A stretch of 57,776 bases of DNA from Sandaracinus sp. (GTDB taxonomy: Bacteria; Myxococcota_A; Polyangia; Polyangiales; Houyiibacteriaceae): NCBI GenBank assembly GCA_002699025.1, contig PABA01000179.1, positions 1-57,776 of the forward strand. Reading direction: 5' to 3'. A program made the translations under genes and the position numbers. Positions 35,212 through 42,895 of the stretch are shown here, one piece after another. Positions within the stretch are counted from its first letter, which is position 1. Every line of letters starts with the position of its first letter. The notes under the pieces are model-generated. The model worked only from the letters and a program-made list of their open reading frames with translations, made no database searches and had not been told where the DNA came from.

Positions 35212-35233
35212 AGTGACTCTACAAAGAGTCACT
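35212..35233. promoter_or_regulatory. 22-base perfect palindrome, probable operator
   Basis: AGTGACTCT, spacer ACAA, AGAGTCACT. A perfect 9-base inverted repeat with 4-base centre in the divergent gap between the CBM21-like and 35370 genes, in an AT-richer stretch. Size and symmetry fit a dimeric repressor site. A TTGACG sequence follows at 35236-35241. Confidence 0.6.
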
Positions 35234-35345
35234 GATTGACGCGCAGCCTGACGCCTCCTCCGAGCGAGCACCGCTCGCCATGGGAGCGATCTCACGCCGG
35301 TCCCGAGTGCACCGAAAATCACGGGTCTTTCTCGGGACAACTGTC

Positions 35346-35366
35346 GGTGCATGGGGGCGATGCACC
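35346..35366 (+). promoter_or_regulatory. stem-loop directly upstream of a start codon
   Basis: GGTGCAT, loop GGGGGCG, ATGCACC, ending 3 bases before the ATG at 35370. An outer pair TGTCGG (35342) and CCGACA (35375) could extend it over the start codon. It would hide the start if formed in RNA. Confidence 0.4.
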
Positions 35367-35369
35367 TAC

Positions 35370-36311
35370 ATGCGCCGACAGAAGAAGAAGGACCGCCAGC
35401 GTCTCCGCCGTGCCGCCCGCCGTCGCCCCGCGCGACCGCCCACCCCTCCCGAGCCCGGGCCGCCCCAGCCCCCGCCGCCCGAGGCGCCCCCGAGCGTGCC
35501 TCCCGACGTCGGGGACGGCGTCGCCCTCGCCTCCTGGGAGCGCTTCGTCGGCGGTCCGCCGCCTCCCGCGGGGCAACTCGCGTGGATCGAGGCCTTCGCG
35601 CGTGACGCGGGGCGGGGCCCCGAGGACCCGGCTCTGGCGGCGCTGCTGCTCACCTTCCCGGCGGGCGACATCCTCGATCCCGCCTGGCTCCGCATGGGGG
35701 CGATGGAGGTGTACCTGCACCTCGACGCGCCGGGCTTCGGGAGCGGCCGCTACTACCGGGCGGTGCGCGCCTGGTTCGAGTGGCTCTTCGAGGAGGAGGT
35801 CATCGGCGAGCTCTCCCTCGTCCATCTGCTCTGCGAGCTCGAGCACGCGCGCCGCGCCAACGGGCTCGAGCCGGAGGTGATGCGCCTGCCCGCCGCCTTC
35901 GGCGTCGAGGCGCGCGATCGGGCCGCGAGCGACGTCTCCACGGACAGCGCGGCGCGGCTCCTCGAGACCATCGTCGCCTTCGGCGGGGTCCCGGAGGAGG
36001 AGCCCGAGCACGTGAAGATGGCCGTGCAGCTGGCGAGCAGCTGGCTGGCGTGCGTCGATGGGGTCCCCGCGCGCTGGGGCCGGCTCGATCCGGAGGCGTG
36101 GGAGGGGGGCATGCGCGAGGCCATGCTCGCGACCGGCGGCGATCCGGACACGCCCTCGACGATGGCGTTCCACGCGATGCAGCTCCGCGTCTGGGGGAAG
36201 ATCTTCGCGCGCTTCCACGGCGTGCTCTTCCTCGGTGACGGGGCCGCGGAGGAGCTCGCGGCACGCTGCGCGGATCTCGCCGTGGCGCTCGAGGCCGACG
36301 TCGCGGCCTGA
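35370..36311 (+). CDS. hypothetical protein with basic/Pro-rich N-terminus
   Basis: A 313-residue soluble protein I do not recognise. Residues 1-20 are very basic (MRRQKKKDRQRLRRAARR), residues 22-50 are Pro-rich, and the remainder is alpha-helical with acidic and aromatic residues (WFEWLFEEEVIGELSLVHLL, WGKIFARFHGVLFLGDG). It could be a nucleic-acid- or ribosome-associated protein, judging only from the N-terminus. The ATG at 35370 is used because upstream in-frame codons (from 35280) have poor third-base G/C and contain the palindrome-proximal leader. A stem-loop abuts the start. Confidence 0.7.
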   Translation: MRRQKKKDRQRLRRAARRRPARPPTPPEPGPPQPPPPEAPPSVPPDVGDGVALASWERFVGGPPPPAGQLAWIEAFARDAGRGPEDPALAALLLTFPAGDILDPAWLRMGAMEVYLHLDAPGFGSGRYYRAVRAWFEWLFEEEVIGELSLVHLLCELEHARRANGLEPEVMRLPAAFGVEARDRAASDVSTDSAARLLETIVAFGGVPEEEPEHVKMAVQLASSWLACVDGVPARWGRLDPEAWEGGMREAMLATGGDPDTPSTMAFHAMQLRVWGKIFARFHGVLFLGDGAAEELAARCADLAVALEADVAA

Positions 36312-36315
36312 GCGC

Positions 36316-36439
36316 GGGGCGCCCGACACCCACCGGTGTCCCCGTCGTCGTCCGCCCCCGCCGCCGCTCGCCTGGCCGGGGCGCCCGAAACCCGCCGCCG
36401 TCCGCGTCGTCGTTCGCCCCCGCCGCCGCCCGCCCGGGC
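36316..36439. repeat. 62-base imperfect direct duplication
   Basis: Copies at 36316-36377 and 36378-36439, both beginning GGGGCGCCCGA and containing CGTCGTCG and CGCCCCCGCCGCCG. A second pair (GTCGGTGGG... GACGGCGCGCGTC) follows at about 36448-36523. They fill the 275-base gap 36312-36586; no gene seen. Confidence 0.65.
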
Positions 36440-36586
36440 CGTGGCGTCGGTGGGGGCGTCGGTCTCGACGGCGCGCGTCCGCTCACGGGGTCGTCGGTGG
36501 GCCGGGCGTCGACGGCGCGCGTCGGCGCGAGGCCCGGCGAGGCGGTCGCGCTTCGGTCGGAGCGCGGGCAATGGCAGAGTCGCGCC

Positions 36587-37114
36587 GTGGACCTCTTCCG
36601 CTGCGCCTTCGCCTTCGCCCTCGCCCTCGCGCTCGTCCTGGGGGCCGGCTCCCAGGCCTCGGCCGACGCGATCATGACCTTCGAGGGCGCCTGCCCACCC
36701 GGCACGGAGAAGGGCATCGCCCACCACGCGGAGGCGTGCATCCCGCGAACCTGCACGAGCGACTCGGACTGCGGCTCCGGGGCGAGCTGCCAGGAGCTCT
36801 GCGTCTGCCGGGCTCCGCGCGAGTTCCGCGGCGAGGGGCGCATCGTCTACGACGAGCCCGTGACCCGCGTGGTCGAGGTGGGCTTCTGCGACGCGGCGGG
36901 CGCGTGCCCCGAGGGCGAGCGCGGGACGCGCCGGCAGTGCGAGCCGGACGAGGACACGCCGGCCTGGAACCGCGCGGGCCACTCCTGGAGCGGCCAGCCG
37001 CACCCGGACTCGGGGCTCTGCGCGGCGGGCGGGGCGCGCGAGGCCGGCGGCACGGCGCTCGCGCTCCTCGGTGCTGGGGGCCTCCTCGCGTGGCGGCGTC
37101 GCCGGCGGACGTAG
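36587..37114 (+). CDS. Cys-rich exported protein with MYXO-CTERM-like tail
   Basis: A 175-residue secreted protein. The signal peptide (FAFALALALVLGAGSQASA) is cut near residue 27. Six or more cysteines follow in CTSDSDCGSGASCQELCVC style, typical of small disulfide domains of myxobacterial surface proteins. The C-terminus is a Cys, a short linker, a hydrophobic helix ALALLGAGGLLAW and RRRRR, matching the MYXO-CTERM sorting signal whose Cys is processed and anchored at the cell surface. The GTG start at 36587 is preferred since the upstream frame is the repeat region. Function unknown. Confidence 0.72.
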   Translation: MDLFRCAFAFALALALVLGAGSQASADAIMTFEGACPPGTEKGIAHHAEACIPRTCTSDSDCGSGASCQELCVCRAPREFRGEGRIVYDEPVTRVVEVGFCDAAGACPEGERGTRRQCEPDEDTPAWNRAGHSWSGQPHPDSGLCAAGGAREAGGTALALLGAGGLLAWRRRRRT

Positions 37115-37241
37115 CGTTCGCGGCGCGAGGAAGCGCACGGGGAAGCTCCGCTCGCCGTCCGCTGGGGACGGCTCGGGCGCGGTCCGGGCACGTTCGCGAG
37201 AAAGCGCACGGGCGTGGCGCCGGCGGGCGCGGGCGGCGTAC

Positions 37242-37247
37242 TAGGGT
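37242..37247 (+). promoter_or_regulatory. -10-like box TAGGGT
   Basis: TAGGGT ends 8 bases before the ATG at 37256. Confidence 0.4.
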
Positions 37248-37255
37248 TCCCCGCG

Positions 37256-37924
37256 ATGGCGTTCTTCTTCACCGTCGTGGCCGCCACCCTCGCCTCGAAC
37301 GCGATCCTGCTCGGCGTGCTGGCCTGGGCCTATCACTCGCCGCGCCTCGCCCATCGGCGCATCAGCCCGAAGCCCGGCATCAAGGTCGCCTGGCCGAAGC
37401 GCCTGCGCATCATGGCCGTCATCTCGACGCTCTCGCTCGCGGCCGTGATCCTGCCGAGCTGGCTCCTCTTCGAGCACCTGGTGCACGAGCGGCCGACCGC
37501 CTGGTGGGTGGTCGCGCTCCAGGCGGTCGGCATCCTGACGATCTACGACTTCGTCTACTACGGCCTGCACCGGACGCTGCACCACAAGAAGCTGATGCGC
37601 TTCGTCCACGGCGTGCACCACCGGGCGCGGAACCCCTCGGCGCTCGAGAGCTTCTACCTGCACCCGATCGAGCTGCTCGCCGGGCTCGCGCTCCTCTACG
37701 GCGCGACGCTCGCCATCGGCCCCGTCCACGTGCACGCCTTCCTGATCGCCTTCTTCGTCTACTCGACGCTGAACATCGTCATCCATTCGGGCCTGGTCGT
37801 GCCGGGCTTCGGGCCGCTGAACTTCCTGACGAAGAAGCACCACGTCCACCACCAGGACGACTTCGCGAAGAACTACTCGTCGCTGACCCCGCTGCCCGAC
37901 CTGCTCTTCGGCACCGCGGGCTGA
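37256..37924 (+). CDS. sterol desaturase/fatty acid hydroxylase family membrane enzyme
   Basis: A 222-residue integral membrane di-iron enzyme. His boxes are HRTLHH near 108, HGVHH near 122, HPIE near 143 and HHVHHQDD near 200, the set that binds two irons in this superfamily. Four or five hydrophobic helices surround them (5-25, 48-68, 80-98, 146-185). Reactions of relatives include C-H hydroxylation or desaturation of sterols, carotenoids and fatty acids. Myxobacteria make sterols and hydroxylated lipids, so a lipid substrate is likely. A GC hairpin follows the stop. Confidence 0.9.
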   Translation: MAFFFTVVAATLASNAILLGVLAWAYHSPRLAHRRISPKPGIKVAWPKRLRIMAVISTLSLAAVILPSWLLFEHLVHERPTAWWVVALQAVGILTIYDFVYYGLHRTLHHKKLMRFVHGVHHRARNPSALESFYLHPIELLAGLALLYGATLAIGPVHVHAFLIAFFVYSTLNIVIHSGLVVPGFGPLNFLTKKHHVHHQDDFAKNYSSLTPLPDLLFGTAG

Positions 37925-37929
37925 CTCCA

Positions 37930-37946
37930 GCGCCGGACCCCGGCGC
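37930..37946 (+). terminator. GC hairpin after the hydroxylase gene
   Basis: GCGCCGG, ACC, CCGGCGC: a perfect 7-base stem starting 5 bases after the stop at 37924. No T run. Confidence 0.5.
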
Positions 37947-38033
37947 GCTCGCTCGACGGCGGCCGGGCTCGGCGCGTCGCCCGAGAAATCGAGCCGCCAG
38001 GAAACCGCTCGGAGCCGGCGCCGATAGGGCGGC

Positions 38034-38978
38034 ATGTCTCGAATCGAGCGCGGCGCTGCGCCGCCCACCCCCGCCACTTCCCCGTCCACCCCCACCGCCG
38101 CCCCGGCAGACGCCGCTCCGTCGCCGGAGGCCGCCGTCGACGAGGCCACGGCCCAGCTCGACGCCATGGAGCGCCGCGCCGACCGGCGGCCGACGCTCCG
38201 CCCCGCCAGCCGCGTCCGGCGGCAGCGCGCGCTCCCCGTGGAGAACGACGCACCCGAGCCCCGCGAGCCCGGCGAGATCGGCGTCTACGTGCGCTCCTTC
38301 CACCACGGCGAGAGCTTCGGGGTCGACCCCGAGGGCATCGACCTCGGCGGCGACGACATCGCCGGGTACCACGGAGACGGGCGCGGCTTCTCGACCGACC
38401 GGGAAGACACGGCGCGCATCCGGGCCGGCGTGGTCTTCCGGGAGGGCGAGGGCGGCTTCCAGGCCGCGCGCGCTGGCGGCCGGAGCGATGAGTCCGGCAA
38501 CGACCTGCTCCGCTTCCTGCACCCCGGCCAGTACCCCAACGAGACCGGGGTCCCCGAGGTCGAAGCGACCGCTCGCCAGCCGGGCGGCGAGGTCACGCTC
38601 CGCTACGCCGGCTCCATGCCCCTGCACCCGTCCTTCGACATCGACGTGGACGCCCGGATGCGCGTGGAGCGGACCGGGGAGCGGACCATCCGGGTGACCC
38701 TCGCCGCCGCCGGCGACGGCTTCCCCAACGCCGAGGCCTTCGCGCGCGATCACGCGGGCAACGCCGTCTTCCTCGGGGTGCACCAGCTCCAGGAGGGGCA
38801 GATCGCGGCCGACCTCGCGGGTGAGGCGGAAACGCCCATGTTCAGCGCGAGCCTGCAGATCCACACGCGCGAGGACGGGACCTTCGAGGCGGTGGAGTTC
38901 GGCGGTGAGCGCTACACGCTCGAGGAGTGGAACGCGCGCTTCGAGGAGATGGAGCCGGTCGGGGAGGGCGCGTCGTGA
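38034..38978 (+). CDS. hypothetical protein, possible DUF3238-like
   Basis: A 314-residue protein with no signal peptide or membrane helix. Residues 1-70 are Ala/Pro/Thr- and Arg-rich and probably disordered. The rest is beta-rich: IGVYVRSFHHGESFG, GYHGDGRGFSTDRED, EVTLRYAGSMPLHP, FDIDVDARMRVERTGE and FSASLQIHTREDGTFE. The GDGRGFS block recalls DUF3238, a poorly studied family; I would not rely on this. TAGGGC at 38025-38030 precedes the ATG closely. The stop overlaps the start of the next gene (GTGA). Confidence 0.7.
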   Translation: MSRIERGAAPPTPATSPSTPTAAPADAAPSPEAAVDEATAQLDAMERRADRRPTLRPASRVRRQRALPVENDAPEPREPGEIGVYVRSFHHGESFGVDPEGIDLGGDDIAGYHGDGRGFSTDREDTARIRAGVVFREGEGGFQAARAGGRSDESGNDLLRFLHPGQYPNETGVPEVEATARQPGGEVTLRYAGSMPLHPSFDIDVDARMRVERTGERTIRVTLAAAGDGFPNAEAFARDHAGNAVFLGVHQLQEGQIAADLAGEAETPMFSASLQIHTREDGTFEAVEFGGERYTLEEWNARFEEMEPVGEGAS

Positions 38979-39334
38979 GCGGCGGGCCTTCGCGCGGCCT
39001 GGCGCCCGGTCCGCGGCCCCGCTTGGGGGTCCAGGAGATGCGGCTGGCCGATCCCCTGACCATCCACCCGCTCGAGCCGGCCATGGGCCTCGCGGCCGCG
39101 ATCGCCTCGCTCCTGTCGTGCATCGGCTGGATGACCATTCTGGCCCACGCGGCGCTCGTCTGGCTCTTCCTGGGGCTCCCGGTGGGCATCGTGTCGCTGG
39201 TGCTCCTCATCGGGAAGCCGGCGAAGAAGGAGCAGCCTCAGCTCCGCATCTTCCGGATCGCGGTCGCCCTCACGATGCTGCACGCGGCGTCCGGTGCGGT
39301 CGCGCTGGCGGCCTGCCTGTTCGGCGGCGTCTGA
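38975..39334 (+). CDS. small membrane protein of unknown function
   Basis: A 119-residue protein with three hydrophobic helices (about 40-58, 62-80 and 95-117, including SLLSCIGWMTILAHAALVWLFL). The GTG overlaps the previous stop by GTGA at 38975-38978, implying coupling. The first 21 codons contain several T- or A-ending ones, so the ATG at 39038 is an alternative start. No family recognised. Confidence 0.65.
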   Translation: MSGGPSRGLAPGPRPRLGVQEMRLADPLTIHPLEPAMGLAAAIASLLSCIGWMTILAHAALVWLFLGLPVGIVSLVLLIGKPAKKEQPQLRIFRIAVALTMLHAASGAVALAACLFGGV

Positions 39335-39455
39335 CGAGCTCGTCGGCGGTCCGAGGAGGGGGCGACCCGAGGTGGCTCCGAAGGCCGGCGAGGCCGGCGC
39401 TACGTCCGCCTCCGCGGAGCTGCTCTCGCGTCGAGCCCACCGGCGGGGCCCGGGC

Positions 39456-40277
39456 TCAGCGGCCCGGGAGGACGCTCGAAAGGAGCGGGTCGTCGGTCTG
39501 GAGGGTCTGGAGCGACTCGTCGACGAGCTCGGTGGGCGGCGCCTCGGCGGAGGCGAAGTAGCCGCCGACGAAGTAGCGGAGGCCGGGCGCCTGGCGCGGG
39601 AGGACCGCGTGCCAGACGCACTGCTCCAGGAGGAGGACGCTGCCGGCCGGGAAGGTGAGCTTCACGTCGCCGGGCCAGCGGGTCTGGTCGATCGGGTGGG
39701 GCGGCTCGGTGGGGTCGCCGACGCGGCGCGGGTGGACGAGGAGCGGGCCCGTCGCCTCCGTGACCGCCTCCGGGTAGAGGAGGTACTGGACGCGGTGTGA
39801 GCGCGCGTAGCGCGGGAAGCGGTGGGCGTGGCGCCAGCGCTCGTCGTCGATGCCGCCGAGGTGCGTGTGCCACTCGAAGTAGGGGCGGCCCTCGTCGCTG
39901 ATGACGCCGCCGACGAGCTCGAGGTGGAGGCCTTCGCCGAGGATGGCGCGGATGGCGCCGAGGCCGACCGGATCGAAGACGCGGCCCGCGAGGTCCGGGC
40001 GCCAGCCGAAGAGCTCGTAGAAGACCAGGCCCGTCGTGCTGATCTCGGACTTCGGCGCCGGGTAGATCGGATCCTTCGCGTAGAGGGGCGGGTCGCCGAG
40101 CCCGGCGCGGAGCCCGTCGAGCGCGTCCTTCAGGAGCGCGCAGGTCGCCGCGTCGTGGACGCCCTCGAGGAGCGCGAAGCCGCGGGTCCGGAGCTGCGCG
40201 GCCGCGTCCGCGATCGCGGCGTCGGTCGTCGCGTCGGGGCGCGTGGTGGAGTCCTCGTCGTTCTCGGGCGGGAGCAT
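39456..40277 (-). CDS. PhyH-like Fe(II)/2-oxoglutarate oxygenase homologue (copy 1)
   Basis: A 273-residue protein of the phytanoyl-CoA dioxygenase-like cupin superfamily. The iron-site region reads EWHTHLGG (His137, His139), the distal His is His223 in VWHAVL and the 2-oxoglutarate Arg is likely Arg234 in GLRYFVGGYF. The usual WHxD carboxylate position is His139, and the Asp present two residues later in the paralogue at 45642 is Gly141 here. Downstream, HPRRVGDPTEPPHPID is almost identical in that paralogue. It is the last gene of the minus-strand cluster, separated by a 276-base hairpin-rich gap. Likely an oxidative tailoring enzyme; substrate unknown. Confidence 0.8.
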   Translation of the reverse strand: MLPPENDEDSTTRPDATTDAAIADAAAQLRTRGFALLEGVHDAATCALLKDALDGLRAGLGDPPLYAKDPIYPAPKSEISTTGLVFYELFGWRPDLAGRVFDPVGLGAIRAILGEGLHLELVGGVISDEGRPYFEWHTHLGGIDDERWRHAHRFPRYARSHRVQYLLYPEAVTEATGPLLVHPRRVGDPTEPPHPIDQTRWPGDVKLTFPAGSVLLLEQCVWHAVLPRQAPGLRYFVGGYFASAEAPPTELVDESLQTLQTDDPLLSSVLPGR

Positions 40278-40338
40278 CGTGCGGAGCCTCGCCCCGATCC
40301 TGCCAGAGCCGCCCCCGTCGCGCCGCTCCGGCCCCTCC

Positions 40339-40515
40339 GCCGCAGGCGGCCACGAACCCCCGCCCCACCGCCGCAGGCGTCACCGGAGGCGGCGGATCCT
40401 CGACGCCTGGCCGGCGCCCGCGTTCGGGGCGAACGAGGCTCCGCCGCATCCGGCTCGCCTCACGCGGCCCAGTTCCCCGATCCCCGCGGCCGCAGGCCGC
40501 TCGTCGCCGAAGGCG
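40339..40515. repeat. cluster of short GC hairpins in an intercistronic gap
   Basis: GCCGC-AG-GCGGC at 40339-40350, GCGGCC-GCA-GGCCGC at 40486-40500 and CGCC-GAA-GGCG at 40505-40515, with further CCGCAGGCG elements at about 40370. The gap 40278-40553 separates the oxygenase copy 1 from the first radical SAM gene. No plausible small gene was found in it on either strand. Confidence 0.55.
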
Positions 40516-40553
40516 GCGAAACCCCGGCCCCTCCGCCGGCCAGCGGCGGCGGC

Positions 40554-41921
40554 TCAGGAGCGGCGTCGGCGGCGGGTGGCCTCGGGGCCGACGAGCCCTT
40601 TGCGCTCGTCGAGGAGGAGGTCGCCCCGGTCGCGCTCGCGGAGGGTCCGGGCGGCGGCCTCGATCACGGCGGCGAGGGTCGCCTTCCCGGCGCCGCCCTC
40701 GCCGAGCTCGAGGTGGCGGTAGGCCACGTTGAAGCTCCGGGTGCGGAGGAGCGCCGGGCGCCCGTCGTCGCGCTTGGTGAGGAGCAGGTCGACCCGCGCG
40801 CCCTCGGCTTCGAAGCGGTAGGTGCAGCGGCGCCGGTCGAGGAGGATCGTCGCGAGGCGCGCGCCGTGCTCCTCGGCGACGCCCTCGACCAGGCGGAGCC
40901 AGGCCGGGTGGTGGGTCGGCGGCGGCGGCGCGCCCTCGAAGCCGTCGCCGGGGCGCGTCGGGTCGTCGGTGCCGAGGGCGAGGCCGTCCTCGGGCTCGCG
41001 CCAGGGGGTCGTCCGCGGCGTGGGCGTCAGGAGCTCGCGCTCCCAGCCGTGCTTGTGGACGTAGGGGTGGTGGAGGCCGAGGCAGGTCTCGGCGTGCTCG
41101 CACTTCGCCTCCCAGAGGCACGCGAACTTCGGGTAGACGTCGTAGAACTCCTCGACGATCACGACGTCCGGCTGGGTGTTGTCGACGCAGTGGCCGTGCT
41201 CGCCGAGGAGGCAGCGCGGCACGTACTTCACGGCGCAGGGGATCCCGCTCGCCTCGGCGTGGGCGAGGGCCTCGCGGAGCGCCGGGGCGAGCTCGGCCAT
41301 GGGCGCGATGAGTCCGCGCTCGTCCTCGAAGTCCTCCATGGGGAGGTAGTTCCAGAACTCCATGCGCGTCGGCCGGACGGCGCGGACCTTCTCCACGAGC
41401 GCCTTCAGGTGCGGCACGTTGTGGGTGATCAGCACCGTGTTGGTCAGCACGGTCACGCCGAGCGCGTGGAGGTTCTCGAGGCCGGCCCAGGCCTCGTCGA
41501 AGCTCCCCTCGCGCTGGCTGATGAAGTCCTGCACTTCGGGGTTCGGGCCGTGGAGCGACACGAAGAACTCGTCGACGCCGGCCTCCACCAGGCGCTCGGC
41601 GTAGGCCCGGTCGGCGAGGAGGCGTCCGTTCGTCTGCAGGCGGATGTGCTCGAAGCCGCCGCGCTCGCGGGCGTAGGCGACGTACTCGAAGAGCTTCTTC
41701 TCGAGGGTGATCTCGCCGCCGGTGAAGGTGATGCGGCGGTAGCGGGGCTTGTGCCGGTTGTCGTCGACGGCCTGCTGGAAGCGCTCGAAGGGGACGCCCC
41801 GGTAGAGGTTCATGCCCTCCTGCACGATGCAGAAGCGGCAGGCGCTGTGGCAGTGGAAGTCGACCGTGACCGTGAGGTCGGCGAAGCGCGTCGGCTCGAA
41901 GCGGCCTTTGTAGGACTGCAT
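40554..41921 (-). CDS. radical SAM protein (SPASM/twitch-like) with C-terminal shared domain
   Basis: A 455-residue radical SAM enzyme. The cluster motif is Cys24, Cys28, Cys31 in FHCHSACRFC, followed by FTGGEITLEKKLF (GGE motif), RLQTNGRLLADRAYAERLVE and a VSLHGPNPEVQD strand. About residues 240-285 hold seven cysteines (PRCLLGEHGHC, KFACLWEAKCEHAETCLG), probably binding auxiliary Fe-S clusters. Residues 366-430 (TYRFEAEG, VDLLLTKRDDGRP, RTRSFNVAYRHLE) look like a beta domain also found in neighbouring proteins. The start overlaps the stop of the upstream gene (ATGA). Likely a peptide- or small-molecule-modifying enzyme in a cluster. Confidence 0.88.
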   Translation of the reverse strand: MQSYKGRFEPTRFADLTVTVDFHCHSACRFCIVQEGMNLYRGVPFERFQQAVDDNRHKPRYRRITFTGGEITLEKKLFEYVAYARERGGFEHIRLQTNGRLLADRAYAERLVEAGVDEFFVSLHGPNPEVQDFISQREGSFDEAWAGLENLHALGVTVLTNTVLITHNVPHLKALVEKVRAVRPTRMEFWNYLPMEDFEDERGLIAPMAELAPALREALAHAEASGIPCAVKYVPRCLLGEHGHCVDNTQPDVVIVEEFYDVYPKFACLWEAKCEHAETCLGLHHPYVHKHGWERELLTPTPRTTPWREPEDGLALGTDDPTRPGDGFEGAPPPPTHHPAWLRLVEGVAEEHGARLATILLDRRRCTYRFEAEGARVDLLLTKRDDGRPALLRTRSFNVAYRHLELGEGGAGKATLAAVIEAAARTLRERDRGDLLLDERKGLVGPEATRRRRRS

Positions 41922-42895
41922 CAGAGGGTCCCGTAGAAGCCGGTCTTGGGGTAGGCGACGCGCCCGTCCGGCCCCTGCTGGAGATCGAGGCCGACGTCGA
42001 AGTAGAGGTGGTCGAGCTCGGGGGCGCAGCGCTCGGCGAAGGCGACGAGCGCGGGCGGGTAGGGGAAGCGGCGGAGGAGCCAGAGGAGCTGGTCGACGTC
42101 GACGCCGCTGAAGTACACGCCGTCGTGGGTGCGCTTCTTCGCGACGCAGACCTTCTTGCAGGCGAAGAGCTCGGGGATGAGGACCTCCGCGAGGGTGGTG
42201 GGGGCGGCGTCGTAGTCGACGAAGGCGCTCGAGGTGAGGAGGGAGAGCACGGTGTCGATGTCGCGCTTCGGGGAGAGGAAGCGGTAGGTGTTGGCGAGCT
42301 CGAGACCGTCCTCGCGGACGACGTAGCTCCGGCCGGCGTGGTCTTCCGTGCCCGTGAGGTAGAGGTTGAGCTCGTCGACGCGGCCGCGGGCGAGGATGTC
42401 GGCGTCGAGGTCGAAGCTCACCATCATGTAGGGCGTGCTCTCGCGCACCGGGGGCCGGAGCTCGAGCCAGGGGGCGAGGGTCTCGCGGAGCCCGGCGACG
42501 GTGGCGCGCGGGTCCTCCTTCCGCGGGTCGTAGAGGTAGAGCTCCCAGAAGAGGCGCTGGCCGTCGGTCTTCACGCCGAAGACGGTCATGTCGCGGCCGA
42601 GGCTCCGCTGGAGGGCCTCGAGGGGCGGGCGCGCGGCGTCCAGGAGGCCGGCGAGCTCGAGCGAGTACCAGAGGAGGTTCTCGGCGCGGAGCTTGCCGGC
42701 GGGCGGGCGACGCGGTCGGTAGGGCTCGAGGCAGTAGTCGAACCAGCGGTCGCCGGGAGCGACGCGCGCGAGGGGGAAGGAGGGCGCCGGCGCGTGCTTC
42801 GCCGCCGCGGCTTTCGTCACGGCAGCCTTCGCCTCCGCGGCGTTCGCGTCGGCCTTCTTGCCGAGCGCGATCAGCTTCTCAGGCGGCGACGACAC
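41921..42895 (-). CDS. cluster protein of unknown family (A)
   Basis: A 324-residue protein I do not recognise. Residues 1-40 are Ala/Lys-rich. The rest alternates beta strands and helices: FGVKTDGQRLFWELYLYDP, YMMVSFDLDADI, ELNLYLTG, LANTYRFLS and a C-terminal KTGFYGTL. The layout resembles the first half of the neighbouring protein B (DAARRPPVAKLYLNLSD and IGLNLPREG against FGVKTDG...ELYLYDP and VSFDLD), so the two may be distant paralogues. The strand pattern recalls ABBA-type prenyltransferases but no clear diphosphate-binding set can be shown. The GTG start overlaps the end of protein B by 17 bases; the stop overlaps the radical SAM start. Confidence 0.75.
   Translation of the reverse strand: MSSPPEKLIALGKKADANAAEAKAAVTKAAAAKHAPAPSFPLARVAPGDRWFDYCLEPYRPRRPPAGKLRAENLLWYSLELAGLLDAARPPLEALQRSLGRDMTVFGVKTDGQRLFWELYLYDPRKEDPRATVAGLRETLAPWLELRPPVRESTPYMMVSFDLDADILARGRVDELNLYLTGTEDHAGRSYVVREDGLELANTYRFLSPKRDIDTVLSLLTSSAFVDYDAAPTTLAEVLIPELFACKKVCVAKKRTHDGVYFSGVDVDQLLWLLRRFPYPPALVAFAERCAPELDHLYFDVGLDLQQGPDGRVAYPKTGFYGTL

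Noticed and set aside
40278-40553. Precursor peptide gene for a RiPP pathway
   Set aside because: The frames here are open only because of GC richness. They lack a convincing start, codon bias and leader/core layout, and the gap is occupied by hairpins.
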